Positions 42,433-51,306 of a stretch of 58,748 nt of DNA are shown piece by piece; within the stretch, counting starts at the first letter, position 1, and the number at the start of each line of letters is the position of its first letter. The stretch lies in the NCBI GenBank assembly GCA_017960645.1, contig JAGCYU010000010.1, forward strand, positions 1 through 58,748. Reading direction: 5' to 3'. The DNA is from Alphaproteobacteria bacterium. GTDB taxonomy: Bacteria > Pseudomonadota > Alphaproteobacteria > CAAHEQ01 > UBA3637. The translations under genes and the position numbers were made by a program. Below the pieces are notes generated by a model. It was not told the origin of the DNA, did not search any database, and was given only the letters and a program-made list of their open reading frames with translations.

Positions 42433-45048
42433 CTAATGTCCATAATATTTTCTAATCTTATTTCTTCTGGCTTTAGCATCTCTAGCTTTCCGTTTTTTGT
42501 CCGCAATATTTCCTTGATAATAAAAGAATTGTTTCAAAGAAGAAAGCAAAGAATTTCCTAACTGTCTGACACTTGCACCGATCGTTTTTAAACCTAAAGC
42601 TGCTCCTATTTTAATAGACCATTTGGAAAGCCATGAAGAGGCTTTGACCAATGCCCCACCAACATAGCCAAGCAAAAAGCTTAAAGCCCCCACGGCCATC
42701 CCTGCAACTCCCCCTACAAACTGTACAACACCCAATCCCACACCCAACAATCCAGAAACAATTCCACCAGAGAATCCACTGATCATTGTACTAAAGCTTC
42801 TTGTGAACATATTCCTGCTTCCCCGCAACAAAGATTTGCTAGCTCCGCCAAGTTTATATCCACCCTTGGAGATAACATCCCCTGATTTACCAACCAAATC
42901 TGCGGTAGCAGAAAAGGGGCGAAAAGCCACGGAACCTATGGAATCTGTCACTTTTCCAAAGAATGCCCTTGTTCTTCCCAGAATTTTATCGCCAAACGGA
43001 ATAGAGGTCAAAACATAGCCAAACCCACGCCTAGTGGTTTCTTGTGCGGCCATCACTGCACGACCAAACATCTGACCTCCAATGGAAACCCCTGTGGTTG
43101 CGCCCAATAAACTTCTAAAGGTTTCTCGACAAGAAGAAAAAATTCTTTTCCCAAAATAATACATTCCCCATAATACTAAAATATATTTTATTCCATATTC
43201 TCCTGTAACAGCTTGATATAAATGTTCTACATAGCTCGGATTCATTTTTCCTTCAATAAGTTCTTTTCCCAGTGCGTGCAATTGCTGGACAGAATTGATA
43301 ACACATTGACTTCCCCCATAGGCTTTAGATAACTCTCCTGTCACATCAAAGATCCAGCAAACCAAATTTTTTAGTACTTTTTCTGGTAAAAATCTTTGTG
43401 TTAAACCTATCACGATTCCTGTGGCAAAAATTATAGCTAAAAAGTCTACCATCAAAGAAAAAAACAGCTTAATCGTTTGTTTTGCATAAAAGCGTGTTAC
43501 GGAAAAAACAGCACAGGTAATCCAAATTGGAACCAAGACAAAAACAAACATCAATCGCAAGAAAATATCTAATATTTCAAAGGCGATTATCCACATAAAA
43601 AATAAAGTGGGCAAATAGATCATTGATCCCACAATCAACTGTTTAATAGATGGTAACTCTGACAATAATTCTCCTTTAAAGACCCTTGGCCACCATTTTT
43701 TCAAATTAAATAAATTTGCCAATTTGTGCACTTGATCTGCTACAATGACCTGTCCTACTGCTGTTAACGGCATCAGCTGGTTATAAACACGCTGAGTCAT
43801 ACATAAAAAACCTTGAATCACCTCTCCAGGGAAAATACGATTAGCCAGCGCCAAACGATTACTTGACACATAGTATCCATCCCTTTCTAAACCTGGATCC
43901 AATCCACCATCCCCGACCCCAAAAAAGTACGCTATACGACCATTGATTGATTGCCTGACTTCTTCGGTATTGCCATTTAAATCGCCACAATACGTTTGTT
44001 GAAAAGCCTCGGGCATATCGGCAGAATTTATTCCTGCACGTATGATATCAAAAAATGAAAAGTTATGTGGTGATTCAGGAGGTTCAATAGGGGACAGCAT
44101 CATCAAATCTTGCCAACCTTCTCCTAAATATAAAACTATATCCATAATAGGCATCACCGTAAGTTGAAATACCCCTTGCAACATCGAACCTTGATAATCT
44201 TCCTGTTTCTGAGCATCACGACCGCTCAAATTAACTAAAACTATGCCTGCAAGCAATGCAATCAGTATTTGTTTCAGTAAATCTTGAAAAAATGTAGCTG
44301 CTGTGGATAAATTCAACACCAAGCGCATCACCCGAAATACTATCCAAAAACCCAACATAATCTCTAGCATCATCAAGGCAATAGAGCTTAAAGATACTAA
44401 AGAATTGACCACCATATGTTCTATGATAACAAAAAAAACTAGAATAATATCGCACGTCCAACAATGAATATTTGAATCAGCCAAAATCATGGGAACTGTT
44501 TTAACTTGATCCGTGGCATCTCCTGCATTTTTTTGCAACCATTCCAAATACTTTTTACTATAAGTTTGTGCACACTTGTACGCCTCAGATGAAACACTAT
44601 TTCTTGAAGCCACATCTAATGATTCGTACGCATTCATTATTTGATTAGCACGCCCCGTTATTTGACCTCTTTTTTTTCTTTCTAGTTGCGAATAATTGAC
44701 CTTTGCAGGCTTGAAAGCTTCTGCTGCAGAACAAAGCGCTGTCGTCACCTCCGGGGTAGCTAATTCCCGATATATACATGCATTTAAAAGTTCCTTTTTT
44801 AAACCAACACAAGCTGTAAAATCCGCTGCTTGTACGGCATTTCCCATCAACAATAGCCATAAAATCATCAATAAATGACGGCGTTTACATTGAATGAATA
44901 AAACAAGTAAAAATATTCCCAAAAGACCTAATAAAACAAAGCTGATGGTTTGCGCCCAATAAACCCATCTACCATTCAAAAAGGACATCCCCCATAATAA
45001 GGCTATCATCAAAAATGTATCCATAACACCAATCAGTTTTTGTTTCAT
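42433..45048 (-). CDS. Large polytopic membrane protein (VirB6/TrbL-like), CWxC paralogue 3
   Basis: 871 aa. Membrane helices near the start (about 10-75) precede a periplasmic Cys-containing region (CVGLKKELLNACIYRE, 80-94), the shared motif CWTC at 196-199, then at least six more hydrophobic segments between about 200 and 650, with long soluble loops. The C-terminal 220 residues are Gly/Ala/Ser-rich and basic, ending in a charged tail. This layout is that of VirB6/TrbL and of the enlarged rickettsial VirB6 proteins. It starts 1 nt after the preceding paralogue. A pore role in a type IV-like machine is plausible, but homology needs profile comparison. Confidence 0.6.
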   Translation of the reverse strand: MKQKLIGVMDTFLMIALLWGMSFLNGRWVYWAQTISFVLLGLLGIFLLVLFIQCKRRHLLMILWLLLMGNAVQAADFTACVGLKKELLNACIYRELATPEVTTALCSAAEAFKPAKVNYSQLERKKRGQITGRANQIMNAYESLDVASRNSVSSEAYKCAQTYSKKYLEWLQKNAGDATDQVKTVPMILADSNIHCWTCDIILVFFVIIEHMVVNSLVSLSSIALMMLEIMLGFWIVFRVMRLVLNLSTAATFFQDLLKQILIALLAGIVLVNLSGRDAQKQEDYQGSMLQGVFQLTVMPIMDIVLYLGEGWQDLMMLSPIEPPESPHNFSFFDIIRAGINSADMPEAFQQTYCGDLNGNTEEVRQSINGRIAYFFGVGDGGLDPGLERDGYYVSSNRLALANRIFPGEVIQGFLCMTQRVYNQLMPLTAVGQVIVADQVHKLANLFNLKKWWPRVFKGELLSELPSIKQLIVGSMIYLPTLFFMWIIAFEILDIFLRLMFVFVLVPIWITCAVFSVTRFYAKQTIKLFFSLMVDFLAIIFATGIVIGLTQRFLPEKVLKNLVCWIFDVTGELSKAYGGSQCVINSVQQLHALGKELIEGKMNPSYVEHLYQAVTGEYGIKYILVLWGMYYFGKRIFSSCRETFRSLLGATTGVSIGGQMFGRAVMAAQETTRRGFGYVLTSIPFGDKILGRTRAFFGKVTDSIGSVAFRPFSATADLVGKSGDVISKGGYKLGGASKSLLRGSRNMFTRSFSTMISGFSGGIVSGLLGVGLGVVQFVGGVAGMAVGALSFLLGYVGGALVKASSWLSKWSIKIGAALGLKTIGASVRQLGNSLLSSLKQFFYYQGNIADKKRKARDAKARRNKIRKYYGH

Positions 45049-45049
45049 G

Positions 45050-46360
45050 TTAATTATTTCTAAATATTTCTGTTGATCCTTGTTTCAAACCTTCCCATAA
45101 CAAACCCCATTTTCCTGTGACCAGCCCCAAAAATGTTTTACCCACTCCCTGAAGTGTCTTTTTTACTTTGTTTCGCATTGTCCAAGCAGAAGACGCTACC
45201 CCTCCTGTATAAATTTTTGAAATTTCTTGTATTTTTTCAGCTAATTTTGTAAAAGCCAACATTAGAACGACCAAGATTAACATATTGATATACACATATT
45301 CACTTTGTGCCACAACTGCCAGATTCTCATCTGATGTTCCTTTTGACCAAAATTGATCCAACGCCGCATCTGTATAAACCTGCAACGTTGTTGTCATAAC
45401 CACAACAAAAGCACAAGCAAAAACGATATCTATAAATGCAGCCAAAGCCAATGGGACAACGGATTTTAATTGCGGAATTAATTTGGAAGACCCTTCGAAA
45501 ACCCAACACACTAATAAAATAGGCAATAATAAAAATGCTATTCCCAAACGCAATAAAGCCTCTATAAAAGTATAGGGTAAAACCACACTTAATTCAAACG
45601 AATAAAAAATAATAAAAAGAGAGACAATCAAAGCAAAAGTTTGCGATACTTGGGATACAGAATCCCAAATATACACACCTATGGCTACACCTGCCCGCAA
45701 AGAACGATAAATACGGAATACTAATTCTTGTAATTGAAACGGCAATGTGCCAAAAATATCACTGGAGATTTGTATATTTTTAGAACCATCCCATATTGCA
45801 GTTGTATCAATGGACGAATCAAACGCCTGTAAATTTAAAGTTGTCGCTGTTATCGGACCACTATCAAGCAAAATATTTGCAATGCCCAAAAACATATTAC
45901 TAACAGGTTGCAAAATGTACCCCATAAATAATTCAGAGAACATAGCATAATTACTTAATAACAGAGCAATTAGCATAGCTTTGATTAACGCATACGCTAA
46001 AGCTCTCATCGCTTTGGGATATGTTTCTGCAGGGTTCAAAACCACACCCCCTATTTTACTGACCAAAAATAAGCCTAAAAAGATAGGTAGAAAAGTTATG
46101 CACACTGCTGAAACCAGCTTAACTCCCTCGCTTATTATTTCGGATAACTTGGTAAAGACCGAACCATATACAGCGCATGGCCAGCAATCCGTTAATTGCG
46201 GCTTCCAAAAAGAAGGGGTTTTAATCTGCGACATGGCTGTTTCAATTGAACACGAACACAATAAACAACAAATCAATACAACAACACACCCTCGAAAGAG
46301 CAAACTCCAATACTTTTGTTCTCTTAAAACAGCTAATTTCTCTATTAACCCTGTTATCAT
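45050..46360 (-). CDS. Polytopic membrane protein (VirB6/TrbL-like), CWxC paralogue 2
   Basis: 436 aa. The N-terminus has a hydrophobic segment and a possible lipobox (LLCSC, about 33-37). CWPC stands at 59-62, followed by KLSEII and a hydrophobic block (SAVCITFLPIFLGLFLVSKI), then five or six more membrane segments and a basic, Gly-containing tail (KTLQGVGKTFLGLVTGKWGL). It is the shortest of three tandem paralogues, the core size of classical VirB6. Gaps to its neighbours are 25 nt and 1 nt. Confidence 0.62.
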   Translation of the reverse strand: MITGLIEKLAVLREQKYWSLLFRGCVVVLICCLLCSCSIETAMSQIKTPSFWKPQLTDCWPCAVYGSVFTKLSEIISEGVKLVSAVCITFLPIFLGLFLVSKIGGVVLNPAETYPKAMRALAYALIKAMLIALLLSNYAMFSELFMGYILQPVSNMFLGIANILLDSGPITATTLNLQAFDSSIDTTAIWDGSKNIQISSDIFGTLPFQLQELVFRIYRSLRAGVAIGVYIWDSVSQVSQTFALIVSLFIIFYSFELSVVLPYTFIEALLRLGIAFLLLPILLVCWVFEGSSKLIPQLKSVVPLALAAFIDIVFACAFVVVMTTTLQVYTDAALDQFWSKGTSDENLAVVAQSEYVYINMLILVVLMLAFTKLAEKIQEISKIYTGGVASSAWTMRNKVKKTLQGVGKTFLGLVTGKWGLLWEGLKQGSTEIFRNN

Positions 46361-46385
46361 AAAACCTATATTCTTTCTTTAATTA

Positions 46386-47936
46386 CTATGGGGCAGAACC
46401 ACCACCAGAACCTGAACCGCGGCCAGAACCATAGGTATGCGTACCGGCAGAATCCGCAGATTCTCTTCTCCTTCTGGCCTCCTCATCTCTTCTTCTCGCT
46501 TCGGCATCTGCAGCAGCTTGCTCTCGAGCAGCTTTAGTAGCTTGACGAGATTCCCAAGCATATTTACCCCCAACCAGCATACCATGCCCAACACTTTTTG
46601 CAACGCCCGTACCACTTTTAAGCAGATTTGACCCAAGCGCAGTTATCTTAAGTGTCAAACCCTCTAAAGCTTTGCTAAGCCCCATATCTCCACCGCCAGA
46701 TGCAAACATCTGAGCCAGCTGTTCAACTGAATTGATCATTTGAAAGCTAATTAACGTATATCCCAAACACCACAACGCCTGTTTCCAATCAAAATACTCA
46801 AAAGTCGCATTTGATACTGTTCCTCGAAGCATCTTTGCAAAAAGTTTCCTTACTTCTTCTTCTGGTCCTAACGCGTTTGACATAAGAGGACCTATAATTG
46901 CCACTACAATGGACAACATAACAAAAATAGCCATCACATTGATTAAAGTTTCCCACGCCTTTTTAGTATAACCTGCAGTAGCAGGAATTGCCCATAAAAC
47001 AATCCATAACGGCATCAAAGCACACACAATCGTCAGCCGCATCAACGGATCAATAATCTTCATACCTAAAAATACCATTAAAAAGAAATAAGAACCCGCC
47101 ACTAATAATCCCAACCACATAGCCCTGAAACGGCTAATCCAACTGGGCCACGCCCATTCCGAAATTGACAATCCCACCGCAAACCCCGTTGCAAATGTGG
47201 CATTTGCTCTTCCCATCATGCACTGCACAGATTTATAAGTACTATTTTCAAAAAATTGGGTTTTATTGCTGTTCCCTGTTGCTAATTCTGGCAAATCTGT
47301 GATCCCTTCACAAAATTCCAAGTTTTGTGTAGCCAAACGAACCTGTTGCCAAGCTTTTGTATTTTCTCGTGCACTAGTTTTTTCTGCTGAGTCTTTTTCT
47401 GTACCTTCCCGTTCAGTCTCCATTTCCACCCCTACTGAAGCAAGGCCGTTAATCAATCTTATACTGTTCTCGCGACGTACCAGAACTGTACCTAAATTTA
47501 TTGAAGTTGTTAAAGCTGGATTAATAATAAAATAATAAATTGCATGCACATTCACAAGCAACACAGAAGCAATTATAATTTTTCCCAAAGGAATAGCTAA
47601 TCCTCGCCAAAAATCACCCAAAGGAATTTCTTTCAAAGAAACAATCTGTTTGCCCACATAAAAAACAACAAAGGCAAACCCTCCTATCCACAACATAATT
47701 TGAAAAAGTTGTTGCAATTCATTAGCTGTATCCACCGCCACTCTGTTTAAAATGATAAAAATTTGTTTATACAATGGACAAAACCAACAAGCTGCAGGCA
47801 AACCTGGCCCTGGGGATGCGGCAACCCACTGCAATGTTTTAGCTAAAGACTGATTTATTTCCTTTCCTTCTGCAAATACTGGAAATACAATTGATGCCAG
47901 TGCAATCAAACATACATAAACGATAATTTTTTTCAT
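46386..47936 (-). CDS. Polytopic membrane protein (VirB6/TrbL-like), CWxC paralogue 1
   Basis: 516 aa from the ATG at 47936, preceded by AAGGGGG; the frame runs back to 48098 but only this start has a ribosome site and a signal peptide (MKKIIVYVCLIALASIVFPVFA). CWFC at 50-53 is followed by PLYKQIFIILN and a membrane helix, an extracytoplasmic loop with a Cys pair (LEFCEGITD ... SVQCMMGRAN), and a cluster of four or five helices. The tail is Ala/Arg/Glu-rich, ending in Gly/Ser repeats (GSGRGSGSGGGSAP). First gene of the leftward chain. Confidence 0.62.
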   Translation of the reverse strand: MKKIIVYVCLIALASIVFPVFAEGKEINQSLAKTLQWVAASPGPGLPAACWFCPLYKQIFIILNRVAVDTANELQQLFQIMLWIGGFAFVVFYVGKQIVSLKEIPLGDFWRGLAIPLGKIIIASVLLVNVHAIYYFIINPALTTSINLGTVLVRRENSIRLINGLASVGVEMETEREGTEKDSAEKTSARENTKAWQQVRLATQNLEFCEGITDLPELATGNSNKTQFFENSTYKSVQCMMGRANATFATGFAVGLSISEWAWPSWISRFRAMWLGLLVAGSYFFLMVFLGMKIIDPLMRLTIVCALMPLWIVLWAIPATAGYTKKAWETLINVMAIFVMLSIVVAIIGPLMSNALGPEEEVRKLFAKMLRGTVSNATFEYFDWKQALWCLGYTLISFQMINSVEQLAQMFASGGGDMGLSKALEGLTLKITALGSNLLKSGTGVAKSVGHGMLVGGKYAWESRQATKAAREQAAADAEARRRDEEARRRRESADSAGTHTYGSGRGSGSGGGSAP

Positions 47937-48030
47937 CCCAGCCCCCTTTATGAGCATACACTCTTCGTTAAAGTATGAAAGATTTTTTTGTAAAACACAA
48001 CATTTTTTTATGCAGATTTCAAAAAAAATA

Positions 48031-48058
48031 TTGACCCCATAAAAAATCATGGTACAAT
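48031..48058 (+). promoter_or_regulatory. Promoter of the 767-aa protein gene
   Basis: -35 TTGACC (48031-48036), 16-bp spacer, -10 TACAAT (48053-48058). It sits in the 164-bp divergent space between the rightward chain and the CWxC chain; no convincing leftward promoter was found. Confidence 0.75.
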
Positions 48059-48100
48059 AAGTATGAATAGTCATTAACAGCAATATCAAGGAGTACAAAC

Positions 48101-50404
48101 ATGGTAGACATCACAGACAAATTTGACCCAAAAGATCCATGGAATCCAGACAACTGGAATAGACGTTTGTGGATTGGTAATTCCTTGCACTTTAACCTTT
48201 CACACATGTCCAGAGAAGAAAAAAAAGCTGTTTTTCTTGAATTGCAAGAACAATTTCCAGATATCGACGGAAAACCACAAATTTCTCTTTTCAAAAGAAG
48301 GGGAGGACTCTGGCGATCGAAAATAGATGGGCCAGCTGTTGGTGAAACGTGGGTTCAATATTTGGAAAGCCATCCAGAAGCTTTAGATAGCGTCAGTTTT
48401 ATTGGCTTTAACACAACCAGAGACAAAAAGCATTGGTACTCATATTTTGGTGCGAGGGCTAAAAACAAAGAAACTTTTAGAGCAAAATTACATGCTGAAC
48501 ACCCTGATTCCAATAAAAAGAAAGATCATAAACTCCTAAATGTCCTTGCCAAAGGAAGTGGCCTTGCCCGTGATGCAACTTTTGGGGTAGGTTTGACCCG
48601 CTGGGAAGATTTATTGGCAAAAATTGCCCAAGCCGAAACATTTGATGAACTGGCCCAAAATGTCATGTTTGCCATATTGTTCTTACCCCTAAATGCGATT
48701 GATGATGAACTAAAACTACTATCCAATATGATTGATAAATGGGCGGCCGAAGGACAAAAGAAAGTTGATGAGATGCGAAAGGCACGGCTGGACAAGTTGC
48801 GCAAAAGTGCAAATGATGCCAAAGGTGGTGATCAAAAATCTTTTGAAGCACTCGTTTTGGCAAATTTATTGTCTATGGATGAAAAAACGCGTGCCGAATT
48901 TGCAAGTAATCTGCAAACCCATCCGGAACTCATACGAAATAATCTTATGTTAAAAAAGGCCTTAGAAAATCCGGACATTCAACGTCTTATACGAGGGGCT
49001 CAACTCAAACAAGTACCACCCCATGTAGAAATTACCACAAATACCGCAGGAGACTCCTATAAGAAAGAGGTAACGATATATGGTACTTCCGGGCGCAAAT
49101 TTACCTTGGAAAGAACAGGAACTCCTGGAGCTTACCACTACACATACAAAATAGAATTTTTAAAGGATGGTGAACAAGTTGAATTTTCCTATAATCCAAC
49201 CGAGAAAACATATAAATATAAACGTGGGACCGATACAATGACTTTTAACCCCAATACAAAAACTGTTACCAAGACTACTGGTAGTGGGGGAATTCCTACT
49301 ACTCTTCCAGCGGCAGATGCAGAAAAAGAATTTAGAGCAATTGCTCCTTATATAGAAGACCTGAAGCAACAAGACCAGGCATTCGCAAAAGATTTAAAAA
49401 CTTTGGATTTACCGGCAAAACTTAGAGGGTGGGAAACAACAGCGACGAGAACTTCACCACCACCGACACGGGCAGAACTAAAAGACATCCAAAAAAAATT
49501 GCACGAATTAGGTATCAACATTAATCCAACAGATAGCGACGCTTGGGAGCACCTTAGAACCAAAGCTGATGAGGCACGGAAAAATCTGTTAGATCCTGTC
49601 GTAAAAAGAACTGGCGATTACGTTGTATTGGACTCCCACGGTGGAGAAAGATATACACTCGTTTCAGGGGAAAAAACAGAAAATTGGAGTGGGTTTCAAG
49701 AGGCTGAAGGGGCTGATCTGATGAGTGATGGCTCGTGGGGATTACGATTTAAATTAACGACAAGATTAAAACCAAATGAACGCACCCAAGCCGTCATTAA
49801 AGAATATCAGGATGGTTCCTATCAATTATTAATCAACAAGTTAGCAGATGATGCAACAGCAAAACACCAAAACAACCAATTTTTGCAACTTCAATGCCAT
49901 AAGCATAATCCCAGCAGTGCAACCAGCGAAATGGATGGCACGGTGCTTGTTGTACAAAATGGCGTTCATTATCAATTTACAATAAAGGAAGGATTAATTA
50001 CAGAATGTTTAAAATATACGAAAGGGGAACGTGATGGTCACAAGATAGAGCTTTTCAGTTTACCGGCAGACGTTCCCTGTACCCTGACAGAAGCCGATAT
50101 ACGCGCCACAATCACCGAATTGGGAAAGGATCCTGAAGCAATGAAATCTCATGATTTTTCTGGAAGTTTATCAGTTTTTCAAAGAGTTCTCAACGTTCGT
50201 GATAATCTGTCTAGTGGAGCAGAGATACCTCCACCTCCAGGACACTCCACTCTCACTGCTGAACAAAAGGCAGAACGAGATGCATTTATGGATAAAAAAG
50301 AGGCCGAAATGGGTACAAATGCTGCAACCGTCACATCAGAAATCGAAAGACGTAAAACAGCAGAACGTTACACTCACGATAGTGATGGTAGAGGTGGCCA
50401 TTGA
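48101..50404 (+). CDS. Large hydrophilic protein of unknown function, possible substrate of the adjacent machine
   Basis: 767 aa, AAGGAG ribosome site, no signal peptide and only one weakly hydrophobic stretch (FAILFLPLNAI, about 189-200). The N-terminal 120 residues are Trp/Asp-rich, followed by a helical Lys/Glu region, a central beta-rich portion with repeats of the YKKEVTIYGTSGRKFTLER kind, and a charged C-terminal tail with PPPPG. It is divergent from the CWxC chain and 1 nt from its downstream partner. Size and composition resemble T4SS effectors, but no effector domain was recognised, so this stays a hypothesis. Confidence 0.7.
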   Translation: MVDITDKFDPKDPWNPDNWNRRLWIGNSLHFNLSHMSREEKKAVFLELQEQFPDIDGKPQISLFKRRGGLWRSKIDGPAVGETWVQYLESHPEALDSVSFIGFNTTRDKKHWYSYFGARAKNKETFRAKLHAEHPDSNKKKDHKLLNVLAKGSGLARDATFGVGLTRWEDLLAKIAQAETFDELAQNVMFAILFLPLNAIDDELKLLSNMIDKWAAEGQKKVDEMRKARLDKLRKSANDAKGGDQKSFEALVLANLLSMDEKTRAEFASNLQTHPELIRNNLMLKKALENPDIQRLIRGAQLKQVPPHVEITTNTAGDSYKKEVTIYGTSGRKFTLERTGTPGAYHYTYKIEFLKDGEQVEFSYNPTEKTYKYKRGTDTMTFNPNTKTVTKTTGSGGIPTTLPAADAEKEFRAIAPYIEDLKQQDQAFAKDLKTLDLPAKLRGWETTATRTSPPPTRAELKDIQKKLHELGININPTDSDAWEHLRTKADEARKNLLDPVVKRTGDYVVLDSHGGERYTLVSGEKTENWSGFQEAEGADLMSDGSWGLRFKLTTRLKPNERTQAVIKEYQDGSYQLLINKLADDATAKHQNNQFLQLQCHKHNPSSATSEMDGTVLVVQNGVHYQFTIKEGLITECLKYTKGERDGHKIELFSLPADVPCTLTEADIRATITELGKDPEAMKSHDFSGSLSVFQRVLNVRDNLSSGAEIPPPPGHSTLTAEQKAERDAFMDKKEAEMGTNAATVTSEIERRKTAERYTHDSDGRGGH

Positions 50405-51306
50405 TGAAGTTCATTGTCAAACAATGTATTGGGGGATTGATTTTTGCGACAGGAGTCGGAATTTTTTATTTCAGATCTGTTCATAATGTCCCTCAGCCAG
50501 AAGGATCGCCATCTGGATTAAACTTTCGCGCTGTAGTGGGACTATTTTGTCTTTGGATGTGTTTTTGGAATGCAGTGTTATATATTAAATTCAAAAAGAA
50601 ACAAATAGATCCTTCATCCGTTCCTGTTCAGGTTGATATGAAACCACGCTCTTTTGTTCCGCAAAAAATGAAAATAGTCACAGGAGCTGTTTTAACAGTG
50701 GATCCTCATGATCCAAAATATAAACCCGCTCCGGACCCTCTTGCAGAAGAAGATTTAAAACTGTTATCCAACGGTTTTTGGGGTAATTTAAAGCTGGAAT
50801 GTTATACCCATATTACCTATCAAAATATAAAAATAGATTTAGCATATACATCTGATAAATGTACAGCAATAGTTTATGTGTTAGGCCAAGACGGGATATG
50901 GCAGGTGGAACCTGCTACTGGAAACTTTATCAATACTTCAAAGGTGTTGCCTGCCCCTGTGGCAATTTTAAAACAACAAGTCGCCGTGTTGCGCCAAGTG
51001 GAAGAAGAAGCTCAAATCATCCCTGTGATTTTATTGATGCGTGGCACAATTCAAGATGAAGATAAAGTGCTTTCTTATTTAAAACAAAACGATATTACTT
51101 TAGCAAAATATGATAATAACGTGAACAGCTCTGCCCCCACATTGATCAGCGTTTTACAACAACATTTTGAACCTCAAATAATTTCTGCGAATTTAGATGA
51201 CGCATGGGAGGAATTAGATGAACAACAAGAGCAACAAATGGTCAACGAAAAACAGGAGGCTAATGATGCGCAAGACAAAGAAAAAACAGACCAACCTGAA
51301 GGTTAA
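50404..51306 (+). CDS. Membrane-anchored protein with an unrecognised domain shared with the PgpA fusion
   Basis: 300 aa; the start is the ATG at 50404, sharing an A with the preceding stop (TGATG). Two membrane segments (about 7-25 and 41-62) precede a soluble domain, about residues 110-275: EDLKLLSNGFWGNLKLECYTH ITYQNIKIDLAYTSDKC, then VYVLGQDGIWQVEP and IPVILLMRGTIQDEDKVLSY. The next gene has a very similar domain. The strand/helix pattern recalls restriction-endonuclease-like folds (NERD), but no catalytic set is obvious. Acidic Gln-rich tail. Confidence 0.7.
   Translation: MKFIVKQCIGGLIFATGVGIFYFRSVHNVPQPEGSPSGLNFRAVVGLFCLWMCFWNAVLYIKFKKKQIDPSSVPVQVDMKPRSFVPQKMKIVTGAVLTVDPHDPKYKPAPDPLAEEDLKLLSNGFWGNLKLECYTHITYQNIKIDLAYTSDKCTAIVYVLGQDGIWQVEPATGNFINTSKVLPAPVAILKQQVAVLRQVEEEAQIIPVILLMRGTIQDEDKVLSYLKQNDITLAKYDNNVNSSAPTLISVLQQHFEPQIISANLDDAWEELDEQQEQQMVNEKQEANDAQDKEKTDQPEG

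Noticed and set aside
47937-48098. 54-residue N-terminal extension of the first CWxC protein up to 48098
   Set aside because: It would put a start 2 nt from a divergent gene with no ribosome site and precede an evident signal peptide; the ATG at 47936 has both signal peptide and AAGGGGG.
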